Source of the DNA: Cucumis sativus
Taxonomy: Eukaryota; Streptophyta; Magnoliopsida; Cucurbitales; Cucurbitaceae
Direction of reading: 5' to 3'
DNA length: 64,000 nucleotides
NCBI RefSeq assembly: GCF_000004075.3
Contig: NC_026656.2
Location: 9,920,001 to 9,984,000, forward strand
The first letter of the stretch is position 1. Every line of letters begins with the position of its first letter. Below the pieces are notes generated by a model. It searched no databases, was not told where the DNA came from, and worked only from the letters and a program-made list of their open reading frames with translations. The position numbers and the translations under genes were made by a program. Shown here in pieces: positions 1-11,618 of this stretch.

Positions 1-51
<51 letters not shown>
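1..51. repeat. (AT)n microsatellite at window edge
   Basis: The first 51 bases are an uninterrupted AT dinucleotide run that continues beyond the left edge. Its true length cannot be seen. Confidence 0.95.
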
Positions 52-54
<3 letters not shown>

Positions 55-289
55 CTTTTATGTGATCGTCGAGAAAAGTGGACACGTGTTTTAGGTGAGT
101 CAGCGGTCAACCAGTCTAGGTTGATTATCAACACGGAATTTTAGTCCAAAGATAGAGTAATTTTAGAATCTTAGGTTAAGAAAATTCGTACGCACACAAC
201 TTATTCACTTTATTTTATACACTTTATTTATTTATTTATTTATATATTTTTTTTTTGTAACATCAAAAAGTTAAAATTTTAATTAATTT

Positions 290-1215
290 TCTTAGACGTA
301 AAAAATCCAAAACACTTTACCATTTGTGTAACAAAACAAAAAAAGAAAAAGAAAAAACCCATGAAAGTATTCTTGTAAATTTTGATATGTACCCTTCAAT
401 ATTGGGACACGATTCAACATTTCTATTTCTTTTTCTTCTTGTTGCGATTTCTTCATCATCTCTTCAAAATGTTCTTTCTTCTATTTAAATTTTATATTTC
501 AACTTTATCACTTTTCACAAGATGCTTTGAAGCTATTTCACGATTATTTCAATACTCTTCTTCATATTCGAGAATATCAAGATTATTTAAACATCATTTT
601 AAATTATCAATACGATTGTTTACCATGGTCAGTACAATCATTAGATTTGAAGATTTTTACAATCACTTACATTGGATTACGTGATCTCTTACTATAACTA
701 ACACGATCGCTTACCACAATCAACATGATCGTTCACTATAATCAATACGATCGTTTGCCATGATAAACATGATCGTTAACTATGGTCAACACAGTCGTTT
801 AAAATATCTTATTTCATTACACCATCATCTATCCTTGTAAGGTATCTTAAATGATCGTGTAGTTATGGTAAACGATCATGTATATGGATCTGACGATCGT
901 TTACCAATATCAAAACGATCTTGGTACAAGATCGTGTACCAAGAGATCATTAAGATTTTGTATAAGATCGTGTACCAAGATTGTTTAGATTTAGTACAAG
1001 ATCATATACTAAGATCGTTTACCAAGATCTGGACGTGAATCGTGTATCAATATTTGAACAATCATATACCAAGCTTTTTGCGCACGTGTGTGACCGATTA
1101 ATTGTGAGGTATTTTTGTTATTTCACGTTGTGGGCTGATTTTTTTCTATTTTCAAAATTGTTTTATACGGTTTGAATATTTTGACATTTTGTTCTAGTTT
1201 TTGCAAAACCCCAGT
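290..1215 (+). repeat. Dispersed repeat family R1, copy A
   Basis: AT-rich, non-coding stretch with many degenerate 'gatcgttta' / 'accaagatcgt' motifs spaced roughly 25-35 bases apart between about 690 and 1060. It ends in a block containing 'ttgttatttcacgttgtg' (about 1113-1131). The same order of landmarks (an 'aacaaaac' start, a pyrimidine-rich 'cttcttcat' block, gatcgt motifs, the terminal block) recurs at 30995-31600. Partial copies appear at 4975-5085 and, inverted, at 50735-51125. No coding capacity was recognised; the open frames here are low-complexity pyrimidine runs. It is probably a non-autonomous transposon of unassigned class. Confidence 0.5.
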
Positions 1216-1406
1216 TATTTAAGGTTTAAGATTAAATTAGGATAAAATATTAATTAATTTGAATTTGGAAGTTCAAGGGAGAAGTGAGATTCGATCGAAA
1301 TTGAGTTGTATATATCTAATGTAAAAAAATGTGGAAAATTGATGGAAAAAGTAATGATATATATACAAGTAAAAAATTTATAATAATAAGATATATGTCA
1401 CTACAC

Positions 1407-1600
1407 TTTTTAAATTGCAAAAGTAACAAATTTAAAAGTTGATAACCTGCTGAGAGCCCTCTCATAACCATTTGATAGTTATCTAATAGTCGCCTGATAT
1501 CACTAATTATCTGTCATATTTTTCATATTCGCAATATGCAAAATAAATATGTCATGGGTTATTTTTTTCTAAATGTTTTTGTCATCGGTTGCAATTTTTC
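1407..1600 (+). repeat. Dispersed repeat family R2, copy 1
   Basis: About 190 bases with the landmarks 'aacaaatttaaaagt', 'ctgatatcactaatta' and 'tcatattcgcaatatgcaaa'. They recur in the same order at 1990-2180 and, inverted, at about 42040-42130. Non-coding. Confidence 0.6.
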
Positions 1601-1989
1601 TATAATTAATAGTGAAAAAAATTGTATTTAATGAGGAGAGAGAAAGTTAAATATATAATGTTTATATATTTATTTATGTAGAAAATAAGAACATTTAACA
1701 AAATATTTACACTCCATAAAAAAATTAATTATAATAGATTTTATCTTTTAGTAATTTTGTTCTACAAAGTGTAAATAGTTTGTCTTTTTTTTTTTTTGAA
1801 AAATACTCCCTTTTATTTTGGAAAAGAGAAATTATTATTTGAAAGATGATTATTAGGGTTTTGAGGTATTAAATAGCCCTCATTTTATGTCTATGTTAGC
1901 TTAAAAAACAAAAAAAAAAAATTAATTGGCACTTGCAAAAATAACAAAAAAATATTATATGATAAATAAGACTCATGTCATTACGTTTT

Positions 1990-2180
1990 CTAAATTGCAA
2001 AACTAACAAATTTAAAAGTCGATAGCCCTCTAATAGGTCTCTGATAATCATTCGATGGTCATCTAATAGTCGTCTGATATCACTAATTACTTGTCATATT
2101 TTTCATATTCGCAATATGCAAAAAAGATGTTTCATATGCTGTTTTTGTCTAAATATTTTTGTCATCTAATGCAATTTTTC
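1990..2180 (+). repeat. Dispersed repeat family R2, copy 2
   Basis: Direct, diverged copy of 1407-1600, about 580 bases downstream and sharing its landmark strings in the same order. Confidence 0.6.
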
Positions 2181-2408
2181 AAATTAATTTTGAAATTTCA
2201 ATCTTCTTTTTCCTTCTTTCTTCTTCTCAAGTCTTGCCTCCCTTTGGTAATTTTATGTCGACTAATGCTCCTCTTCACCGGTGTCATCCGCCAACTTTGC
2301 CATTGACCTGAGTAAGAATGAATATGAATTGAGATAGTTTAAAATGCATTGACTCAATGATTGTTACAGATTATGTTTTATTATGGAAAATTCATGAAGC
2401 ATGATGGT

Positions 2409-2710
2409 GTTGGGATTTATGTCATAAAACTCGTAGATTGTAAATATAATATATCCGTTATTAATAAAATGTTATTATTGTAATAGTTGTTATTGATTAT
2501 ATTATTAGTTTTGTCTTAAAAACTCAAATACAATAAACTAACATTCTAAGCTGTTTAATGAGTCTTGAATAGTATGTAGAGACATACATGAATCAATATT
2601 CGAGATCAACTTAAAGGGTCTATAGTACAGGGATAAGGTTGGGTACCTTATCCTAGTAACATTATGGATAGTAGAATTGATGAAACTTGCTAAAATGCGT
2701 TGAAATTACT
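2409..2710 (+). repeat. Copia-type LTR fragment
   Basis: Begins 'tgttgggatttatgtc' and carries a later block 'ggttgggtaccttatcc'. I associate this arrangement with long terminal repeats of plant Ty1/copia elements. No matching internal region or second LTR is visible, so this would be a solo or truncated LTR. The assignment rests on remembered sequence style and is uncertain. Confidence 0.35.
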
Positions 2711-3092
2711 TCACATAGCTATAATTTGGCTCAAGAGTGTGGTAAATGTTTGAGCTGAGGAAAATGTACAAATATGTAATTAAATAAGTAGAAGGATTGT
2801 GTGAGATGATCATGTGTATACGAGATGCATACATGCAATATGAATTGCACTAAAAGAATTGAAATGCAATGTATTCCATGAGAGTTATGATAAATGATTT
2901 AGAAAGGAAAGCCTTCGTATGATTTATGATACTGAATGATGAATTGAAATAATTTGGATTTAAAATCAATCTCTTGATGACAGTAAATGCTATTTACACT
3001 GCTTGATTTGGGTAATTTTGACGAGTAAAAGGTGACGGAAACACTAGACATTTTCATCTAACATTTCAGTATTTTGTTTTATAATAATTTTA

Positions 3093-3255
3093 GTGTTATG
3101 ATAGTATGTGTTTGAAGGAAGAGTTATTATTGGTATTGTTATGATAATATGTATTTGGGGGAAATGTTATGATTGTAGTATTATTATAACATGTGTTTGA
3201 GGGAAGAGTTGTGAGCGTAGTATTATGATAATATAGGTTTGAGGAAAGGATTATC
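3093..3255 (+). repeat. Degenerate ~44-bp tandem repeat
   Basis: About four diverged copies of a unit of roughly 44 bases built around 'ttatgataatatgtgtttg' followed by 'aggaagagtt'. The copies differ by substitutions and small indels. Non-coding; the open frame on the opposite strand is only the repeat read as codons. Confidence 0.65.
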
Positions 3256-3264
3256 TTAATGGAT

Positions 3265-3508
3265 TTGTGATATTTTTTTGCTAAAATAAACAATATTAAT
3301 ATATGTATTTATAGTAAATCATATAATTTTTTTAAATAAACAATATTAATATATGTAATTATAATAAACCATATTATGAAATGAACTTGTGATATTTTTT
3401 TGCTAAAATAAACAATATTAATATATGTATTTATAGTAAATCATATAATTTTTTTAAATAAACAATATTAATATATGTAATTATAATAAACCATATTATG
3501 AAATGAAC
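3265..3508 (+). repeat. 122-bp tandem duplication, two copies
   Basis: Copies at 3265-3386 and 3387-3508 appear identical base for base when aligned at a period of 122. Each contains two internal subunits sharing 'aaataaacaatattaatata', so the block is a duplication of an older duplication. The lack of divergence suggests a recent event. Confidence 0.9.
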
Positions 3509-6439
3509 GCATATTAGTGTCATTAGTAGTAACTAAGTAGAGATTCAAATTCGTGTTCGTCCATTAGAAATTCTAGATTGACACCTTGTTAGAAAGGAAA
3601 ATACTTATGAAAGCGTTAAAAACGAAATTGGTTAACCTAATCACATACTTTGAATTTTGGTTTATGGGTCTTGAAAATTTATTCAAATCATAATTTTCCT
3701 ATGTAAATTTTCCGAAGCCTTCTTGCAAAAAAGATCGTAATAAAAATACAATATTGTTAGGTGGGTCATTTATGGTTCCCTATAATTCCTTATGATACGA
3801 GAAGTTTGTAAAACTAATTGTCTATGTGAGAACTTGTGAAAGTATTTTCTTATACGTCATACTATTGAACTTGTTACACATTTCTATAACCTATATCACA
3901 CTAATGTATGTGTAATATAATTTTTTTTCTTATAAAGTTTTTGTATTGCACCAACCTATTGTATGTTTAAGTCTCTTAAACCTATATTGACGTTTTATAT
4001 TTTTATTGATTAAAAACCCTTACTTTTTTTTTTTAAAAAATTATGATTGTACATTAAATTCGTGACGAAATCGAAAAATTGTTCGGATTTTTCAAATATG
4101 ACATTTACAAAAAATTGAAGAGTTGAGTTTAGAGACAATATATGGTATGAAAACATTGCTATTTTGTGAAATACATTTTTAGAATTTTTCGCACAAGTAA
4201 AGTTGCTTATGAAATTGAAATACGAAAATAATAAAATTGGCAATTTGTATCTAGTAGTAATTTACCTCATACTTATGCGATGTAAAAAAAAAAACATTCG
4301 ACCATAAAAAATGAAAAATATTCATTATAGTACTAAACGATAATTAGAAAAACAAAAAAAAACCTTTAAAATCGTGGCTGAATTGTTAGGAACATATTAC
4401 AACAATGAATAAAAAGAAAAAGTATATGTGCACAACTTTATGAAATTACACTTTTAAAACCGTAGTACCTTGTGAATGGTTGTTTAACTGGTGCAACCTA
4501 AAAATATTAATGACATAAATTAGAAAGGATTCTAGGAACACGATATATGCCCTTAAAAATTCATAAGATTAAATATAAGCATAGAAAAGTAATGTAAGGG
4601 AAAAGAAGTAGTGTCAGAGTAAAGAAATTCGTGCAAAAGCATTTACAAAGAATCAGTGTTGCACTCAAATTTTGTAGTCGAACCAATGTCATCAAAATTA
4701 AAGGCAGAACAAGCAAATACACTATCGTGTGCATGGAAAATTTCTTCATCATACACATGATTTAAAAGAATAACAAAATGTTGAAGCATAAGCATATAAA
4801 CTAAATAGGGATAGAAGTGTATGGAAACAATATTCTACCAATTCATAAAACGGACAATGAACATGAAACTATGGACCTAAGATGAGGTGTGTGAAAAAAT
4901 AAGAAATCAGAACAAAGAGAGGGAGTACGAGGAAAAATAATAAATCAAAACAAAAAGAGGCTATTTAAAAGAACATGTCATTTTTTTGTATTTTTCATTG
5001 TGGGCTTGTAAGCTTTTTTCTTTTTCAAAATTGTTTTATACCATGTAAATATTTTGTCGCTTTGTAATATTCTTTTAAAAACCCCTAAAAATAACCCATA
5101 TTTATTCATATGCTTTTTAAAAGAAATTACAACTTAACATTTATAATATATTATTGATGATTTGAATAGAAACTTCTCAACAGATTTCAAAAAGAAATAA
5201 AATTTCTCTAGAAAGAATTTTTAATTATTTGATTTGTCTTAGCTTGCAAATGAAACATAAAGCAAATAAAGTTGCATCAATTTATATATAAATGGACTAG
5301 TTATATCATTCAACTTTTCTAGGGTGGTTCATTTCACTTGGTCATGTAAAAAAAATTATATCATCTGGTGTCAAAAGGATAACGAAGAACTTAAGGTCTT
5401 AAAGAACCATAATTTTGAGAAATAAGCAGTTGTATCTTTGCTAGTTAATATAGATTACCTCTTGCCGTATCTTTAGTAATTTTGTTACATAAAAATAATA
5501 TTTCTCCAAAGATATTGAATGAGAATTAAACTCAATTATATTTAATTTGAGAATTAGCTCACGATAATTTATTTTATTCTAATAGATCTAGTTAATTATG
5601 AAGATGCATGTTATTTTATCTAAACCATATGAGTTATATCTTACCCAAGCTACTTAGTACATATAGAAGATTTTTTACATGGTTGACAACTTATGAAGTA
5701 GATCAAAACGACTATTTTAAATCATGCTAAAATATTGATGATGTACAAGACTAACCATTAGTGTTCTTATATGAAGACAAGGCAAACAAAATTGTTTAGA
5801 AGACAACTTTATTTGCTAACTTCAATTATTTTCTTGTTTTTTCTTTAAATTTTTGTTTCATCATTTTTAACATTTAGGTGTGGAGAATAAATTAATTAAC
5901 TATAACTACAATTAATTGGCTGAATTTTGTTGTCTCTAACGTCTTAGCTTTCTTGCCAGCTTCCATTACAGTAATAAACTCTATCTTCTTTTTTGTTAAC
6001 TAATGATTATTAACGAATGAATAGGAAATGTTTAGTGTCATTGGAAGTGATGAAAAAAGTGATTGTAACCCACCAAAAATGGAGAAGGGTTACAACCATG
6101 AAAACAAGTCTGATTATCCATGTCATGCTCTTGCCCTAACAAAGTGACTTGGCTCCATTCAAACTAGCAGCATAAGAATGGATAGTAACATTGTAGTTTA
6201 GTTAATTAATTAGTTATAGTTAGTTCAATCAATCAATTAATTATAATAGACTAAAACAAATATAATTATAATTAGTTTTTGGTCAACTAATTGTAGTCTA
6301 GTACTCGATGAATTAAATTTTCTATTTCAGTTAATTCAATATATTATGGTAACCACATCCCACTTTTAGTCTACAATTATAAAAGTTTCTACTTTATATT
6401 TGAATTAGTCATGGGTGAACAATAAATTTTGGTCAATTA
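3509..6439. other. Gene-free AT-rich DNA
   Basis: No gene could be supported. Open frames are short and low in complexity. Positions 4975-5085 carry a fragment of the terminal block of repeat family R1 ('cattgtgggcttgtaagctttttt'). The rest is unassigned. Confidence 0.5.
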
Positions 6440-7110
6440 AATTTTATTGCGTCATCACGACAAAATTGCGACGATTATAATTTGATTGAATTTGGGTACT
6501 CAAGTTTTCTCATATCTAATTCAATTCAAGCTCAGGATGAAAAATTGAGCCAAAACAAGGATAATGAGTCGAAATCCAACCATTAAATGGACTCAAGCCC
6601 ACAAGTAAATGGATCCAAGTCCAAGTTCAACAATTAGATAAGTCCAAACTCAACAAGAAAATGGGTCCAAGTCCAAGCCCATGAAATTTCTCTATAAATA
6701 GAGACATTTGTCATTCATTCGAGGGATCTTTTAGTTGAAAGAAGAACTGAAGTTCTGAAGTACTGAAGCTTGGGAGTTTTTATCAACCTCAAGATCAACA
6801 GCTTCCATCCTGAAGACCAAAGATCGCTTCCATCCTGAAGACCAAAGATCAAAAAGTTCTAAGTTTACCTCAAGATCAACAGCTTCCAGCTTCCATCCTG
6901 AAGACCAAGGATCAAAAAGTTCTAAGTTTTTTTTAACTTGTATTCGAGAGAAAGCATCAAATAAATAAATACTAGAGATTGTATTTACAATATTCATTAA
7001 TATACATAGTTTAATTCTACGAATTATATTTCTTTCGAAATTTCGTGTGTATAATTATCTCATTAATTAATCATTTTAACTCTTATATTATTAAAAATTA
7101 AGTAATCAAA
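6440..7110 (+). repeat. LTR-like sequence with TATA box and internal tandem repeat
   Basis: Contains 'ctataaatagagacattt' near 6692-6709, a classic retrotransposon-LTR-like TATA region. This is followed by three imperfect copies of a unit containing 'gcttccatcctgaagacca' between about 6800 and 6925. The 3' part ('tttcgaaatttcgtgtgt') also looks like the end of a plant LTR. No flanking polyprotein was found, so this would be a solo LTR. The boundaries are guesses. Confidence 0.35.
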
Positions 7111-8420
7111 CTAACGTAAGCAAAATAAATTCAAAACAATAATATGAAACATGCTACGAAAAAAAATACATAGATAATATACATTATATGTAGAAGGTAA
7201 AGTATTACCCTGATTCAAAAGTCAAGTTAAGAAAAGTAGTGAAAAAAGAGGTAAGAATTACATAATAAATGGTACATGCATGGAGAATATACATTATATA
7301 TACAATGTATCCATTGTACTTGTAACAATCCAAAGGAGACCTATACGTTCAAGTATAAGAACTTGAGTTTGATCAAGTTGATCATCATGTGGAAGAAGTG
7401 TCTCTGTGACAGTCACAAAATGAAGTTAGCTATGTTTGTCCAATGATGGTGATGTCAACCTTTGGTACGAGCTATTACAGTTCAGGAGTTGATCAATCAT
7501 CACACTTCAAATAAAAATATCACACTTTAGAGGCCGGTCTATAATTGCCAAACTTTGGAACAAAGTATTATGATTTAGAGACCAATCATCTTCATATATG
7601 AATCGACATAGGCGCAGTCTAGAGAGCATAACGAGTATCAATACTATGATGCGCCTGTAGAAATACTTGAACAACTCTGATCACAACAACCAAAGAATCA
7701 TGAGGGACTAGAGCATCATAAACTTTCGAGTTGGCAACAACAGCCAACTCAAAATCGATGACGTTTGGATTGTGAGACACATTAGTTTTTGAATGAATGA
7801 AAATTATTTACATTATCATAATGATATAAACATTCTAATTTACATTTAATTATTTTTCTAAGTATAAATAACTACTATAAAGTAAAAACGTAAAATTGCA
7901 TAAGAAATTAATCAAATATAAACTAGATAAATTACCACGGTAAATTTTCATTTCATATTAATATAAATGAAATCAACTATACAATTAAATTTTCACCTAA
8001 ACGGATAGTTAATTGTAAATTTAAAAACGGATTACAAAATTCCCATAGTAATTTAGAACTAAATTGAAAAAGAAAAGAAATTAAGAACTTCCATATTAAT
8101 ATGAAGAAATTATAATATTGATTTTTTCAAAAATCAATAAATTGAGTACTAATTTTTTTTTTTAAAAAAAAAACTAATATGAAACGATTTTAAAAAAAGA
8201 AAAAATGGGACGAGTGTTCTTAATATAAAAATTTAAAAAACAATATTTGAGTAATTAGTTTAATGAACAACAATATTTAACCAAATTTTCGGGTTTGGGT
8301 TTTGGGTAACGAAATATTTCGTACTTTTAGCAATTTACCCATCCTCTTTTTAATTTTCTGCCCTAATTTTCGTGCTGTGGAGTTGGGTTGTTTCCATCAA
8401 AGTCCAAAACGAGGTTGAAG
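7111..8420. other. Gene-free stretch and upstream region of the SURF6 gene
   Basis: No coding region was supported for 7111-8250. The last ~150 bases before the start codon at 8421 are the likely promoter and 5' UTR of the SURF6-like gene. They include 'ccctaattttcg', a partial telo-box-like string common upstream of ribosome-biogenesis genes. Confidence 0.4.
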
Positions 8421-10890
8421 ATGACTGCGCCGGATACTGAACCGGTAGTCCCTTCTTCTTCCCAAGTGAAGGTATAATCTACTCTTCCTTTCTCTTTAAT
8501 GGCATAAAGCCGCCTTCTCAACTCTTTCGGTCTTGTCGAATTTATTGGCGCCTTGTTATATTCCTACGATACAAGTAGTTTAATTCAGTAGTGTTAAGGC
8601 GTTTGATTTATTTGAATTTTGGTATCTCTCAGATTGCAGTTCATAATCATTGGAAAGACATACAATGCTCAATTTCTTACTCAGTTTAAGAAATGTTGTT
8701 GTTTGGTATACGTCTTAAATAGATTGTGATTCTTCTATAATTCAATAAATCTTGATTTTTTTTCTTTTCACACGGCTGCGGGAGTAACTGGCAATAGCCC
8801 GTTGAAGATATTAATTTTGTGCGTATTTCGGATTCATTCTTACTCTAGCTTGAAGTTGGGGTGCTCATTTTAGTTTCTAGTGTTTCTATGGTGAGGAAGT
8901 GGTAAATTGCTTGCTCAAATGAGACATTGTTGCTCTCATCTACTGAGACCTTTCCTCGAACTCGATCTTAGTGAGTTACATAAGCAACCCAAAGTAAGTT
9001 AGCATCTTTTCTTCAAAATGGCAAAGTGCCTGTGCTTTTCCAATACAAGTTAGCATCTTTTATTCAAAATGGCAAACTGCCTGTACTTTCCCCTTCCTCT
9101 CTCCCGTAGACCAACGATCAGCTCTCTCTCGAAGTTGTTGAAGAAGTATTAGAGAAGCTCATGTATTTCATTTCACACCTCGCCTGATCGTTTCCACTTT
9201 CCATTCAGCTGTTCGTCTTTTATTTCAACTTGGGATCATAAGACTGGTTGAGTTTTGCTAGTTTCTGTTCGTGATTTAAACACCTATCGTTAATGACACC
9301 CTACAATGGGGCCTCCCAAGGGGCGGTGGTTTTGACAGAAGAAACAATAGACATAGTAGGTCAGCAGGCAAGCATCTTCTCTTGATCGGAGCACTTTGGT
9401 TCTCTCCATCACTTCTTCCGTTTTTCTTTTCTAGATCATCAGTTCAGTATCAAAACTAAACCCAAACCAAAGGGATTACTCCCTTGTCTAGAACCAGGAT
9501 GGAAAGTCTCTCTTTTTGGAATAGATAAATTCATTAAGTGCTTGTTGATTAATCGCAAAAGCTTGGAACTTCATGGATTTGGAGGAATGTGCAGAATCTT
9601 CTGTTCGAAGATTGTGATTTGTGAGTAATGAGTATGTTTTCTATAAGAAAAAGAAAAGCGAGTGGAAATCAACTTTGTTTTAACTTTTGTTCTCAAGAAA
9701 AGAAAAAATTGCATTTCTCTAGTTGTGTTTTTATACAAATGAAGGGATATGAAAGTGAATTATAATTGTTTTTAGATACTCTTTGTTTTTCTTTTTATTT
9801 ATCGTTTCCTGCTTTCTTATTTATTAAATTGTCTCAGGTGAAGAAGAAAAAGCAGAAGACCGCTGCAGTCTCTAATTCAGGCGTAGATCTGAAATCCATT
9901 ATCCATAACCATGCGTTGTTCTTTGATAAGTTAGTGGAGCTTATCCCGGTAAGGTTCTATTTATCTAGTGATGAAAAAGGAAAACCTTGGTTTCAGGGCC
10001 TTAGCAAGAAAGAAAAGGCAATGGCTAAGAAGGAATCAAAGGAAAACCTTAAGAAAGCACGAAGAGATCGTATGGATCCAGAAAAGTCTTCTAAATCAAC
10101 TGTTCATTTGCTTAAAGAAAGCTTGGAAAATGAAAAGTTGAAAAGTAAAAATGACGATGATGGAGATGATGTTAAGCCAGTGGCAACTGGGTGGGACAGT
10201 GATGACCAGTCAGTGACATATGAAGAACTGAGACAACGCCTTCATCGAAAAATTGAGGAGTTCCGGGTGAATAGAAATACAGGATGTTCAAATAGGGAAA
10301 AGAAGAGAAATGAAAGAAACGAGAGAAGGGAAGCTATCCAGAAGAAACGCAAGAGAGAAAATGACTCTGACGAGAAGAAATCAGTCACCATGCCCTCAGA
10401 AATTGAAATGGAGAGGAATGTAGTTGAGGCCTCCAAAGAACTTGCGTTTGGTCATGTTAAACTGGGAACTGAAGAAGAGCAAGGTAAGAATAAGAAAAAA
10501 AAACTCTCCAAGTTGAAGGAACTTGAAAAGGCAAAAAAGTTGGAAGAAGCAAAGAAAGACCCCGGAAAGGGCGAGATAGTATTGAAGAAGCATTCTTGGC
10601 AAGCAGCAACAAGTAGAGCTGCTGGGTTTAAAGTTCATGATGATCCACAGCGTCTGATGAAGAGTTTACGGAAGGAAAAGAAACAACAGCTGAAGAGTGT
10701 CGAGAAATGGAAAGGTAGAATTGAAACCACCCAGAAGATGAAAGCAGAAAGACAACAAAAGAGATCTGAAAACATAGCTCAGAAAATCCATGACAAGAAG
10801 ATGAAACGGATTGAAAAGAGGGAGAAAAAGTTAATGCGCCCTGGCTTCGAAGGTCGCAAGGATGGTTTCATTAATGGAAGCAGCGCATGA
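8421..10890 (+). CDS. SURF6 / RRP14-family ribosome biogenesis protein
   Basis: Nucleolar protein of the SURF6/Rrp14 family, which in yeast and animals acts in pre-rRNA processing and ribosomal subunit assembly. Two exons: 8421-8471 (17 codons, ending at a GT donor) and 9838-10890, joined in phase 0 to give 367 aa. The N-terminal RRP14-like domain follows 'DLKSIIHNHALFFDKLVELI' (about residues 31-50) and includes 'PWFQGLSKKEKA'. The middle is acidic and very rich in lysine. The C-terminal SURF6 domain (about 200-355) has the diagnostic 'KHSWQAATSRAAGFKVHDDP', 'LMKSLRKEKKQQLKS' and 'RPGFEGRK' motifs. The long basic coiled-coil tail fits RNA binding. The upstream extension of exon 2 (from 9766) is intron read in frame. 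The ATG at 8421 is the only one that splices in frame. The 1.37-kb intron carries a 51-bp tandem repeat. Confidence 0.93.
8996..9097 (+). repeat. 51-bp tandem duplication in SURF6 intron
   Basis: Two imperfect copies (8996-9046 and 9047-9097) of a unit starting 'aagttagcatctttt' and containing 'caaaatggcaaa'. Intronic and non-coding. Confidence 0.8.
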
Positions 10891-11618
10891 AGTGGAAAGA
10901 AGTGAGTGTAACCTTCGCAGTTTCTCCCCCAGTTTTGAGGTTTGAATTTAAATTGGTTAATCTATTCACACCCTTCATAACTTCATCTCATGTATGTTTA
11001 GGGAAGTTGTTTTAACATCAAAGTATGGATTCAAATTCAACAGTCAAATCAGTTTTCTACCCTTGTTTGTTTTGACTATAGTAAGCAATTCAGCAGTTGC
11101 CCGACGAGAAGAATTTAGTCCATAAACTAATCAGATTCATAACGTGATACAAACGTTGAGATCAAATTAATGCAATCTGTTCAAGTTATTCTTTACAAAT
11201 CAAATGCTTCATGTTGGTTGTCACCCATGGTCTGATGCATTTAGCTCCAGATGTTAATTGTGTTTAATGGCGATTTGTATTTTATTAATTACCATGGCTT
11301 CTCTTCTCATTTAAAGTATTCAGTACATTTGTCTTTTTGTTATGACAATAGCAGTTGGTTCATTACATTACTAGTTGTTTTCATATGTTTTGTTTAGTGG
11401 ATCGGCCCTTTTCACATCTAAACACAATGAATTTGTCTAAGCATAACAAAAATATGAAACCGCACATCCTTGTTTCTATGTGAAAGTTCCCAATGGCTTA
11501 TTAAACATTCCTACATTGATGGTTTTGAAAGAGATCGACAGAACCACAAACTATGTTATACATAAAAACAAAACAAGAAAAAAACAAACCCAACTGATAT
11601 CATACACAACCATCCTTA
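10891..11618. other. Intergenic region between convergent genes
   Basis: Holds the 3' UTR of the SURF6-like gene and, from the other strand, the 3' UTR of the AWPM-19 gene. The two genes converge here. I see no other coding region or repeat. Confidence 0.6.

Noticed and set aside
382-684. 100-codon open frame on the plus strand
   Set aside because: Composition is a pyrimidine-rich low-complexity run (Phe/Leu/Ser) inside repeat family R1; no domain or splice partner.
9766-9837. Upstream extension of SURF6 exon 2 as the protein start
   Set aside because: These 24 codons are T-rich intron ending in a perfect acceptor (ttgtctcag); a short first exon at 8421 splices in frame.
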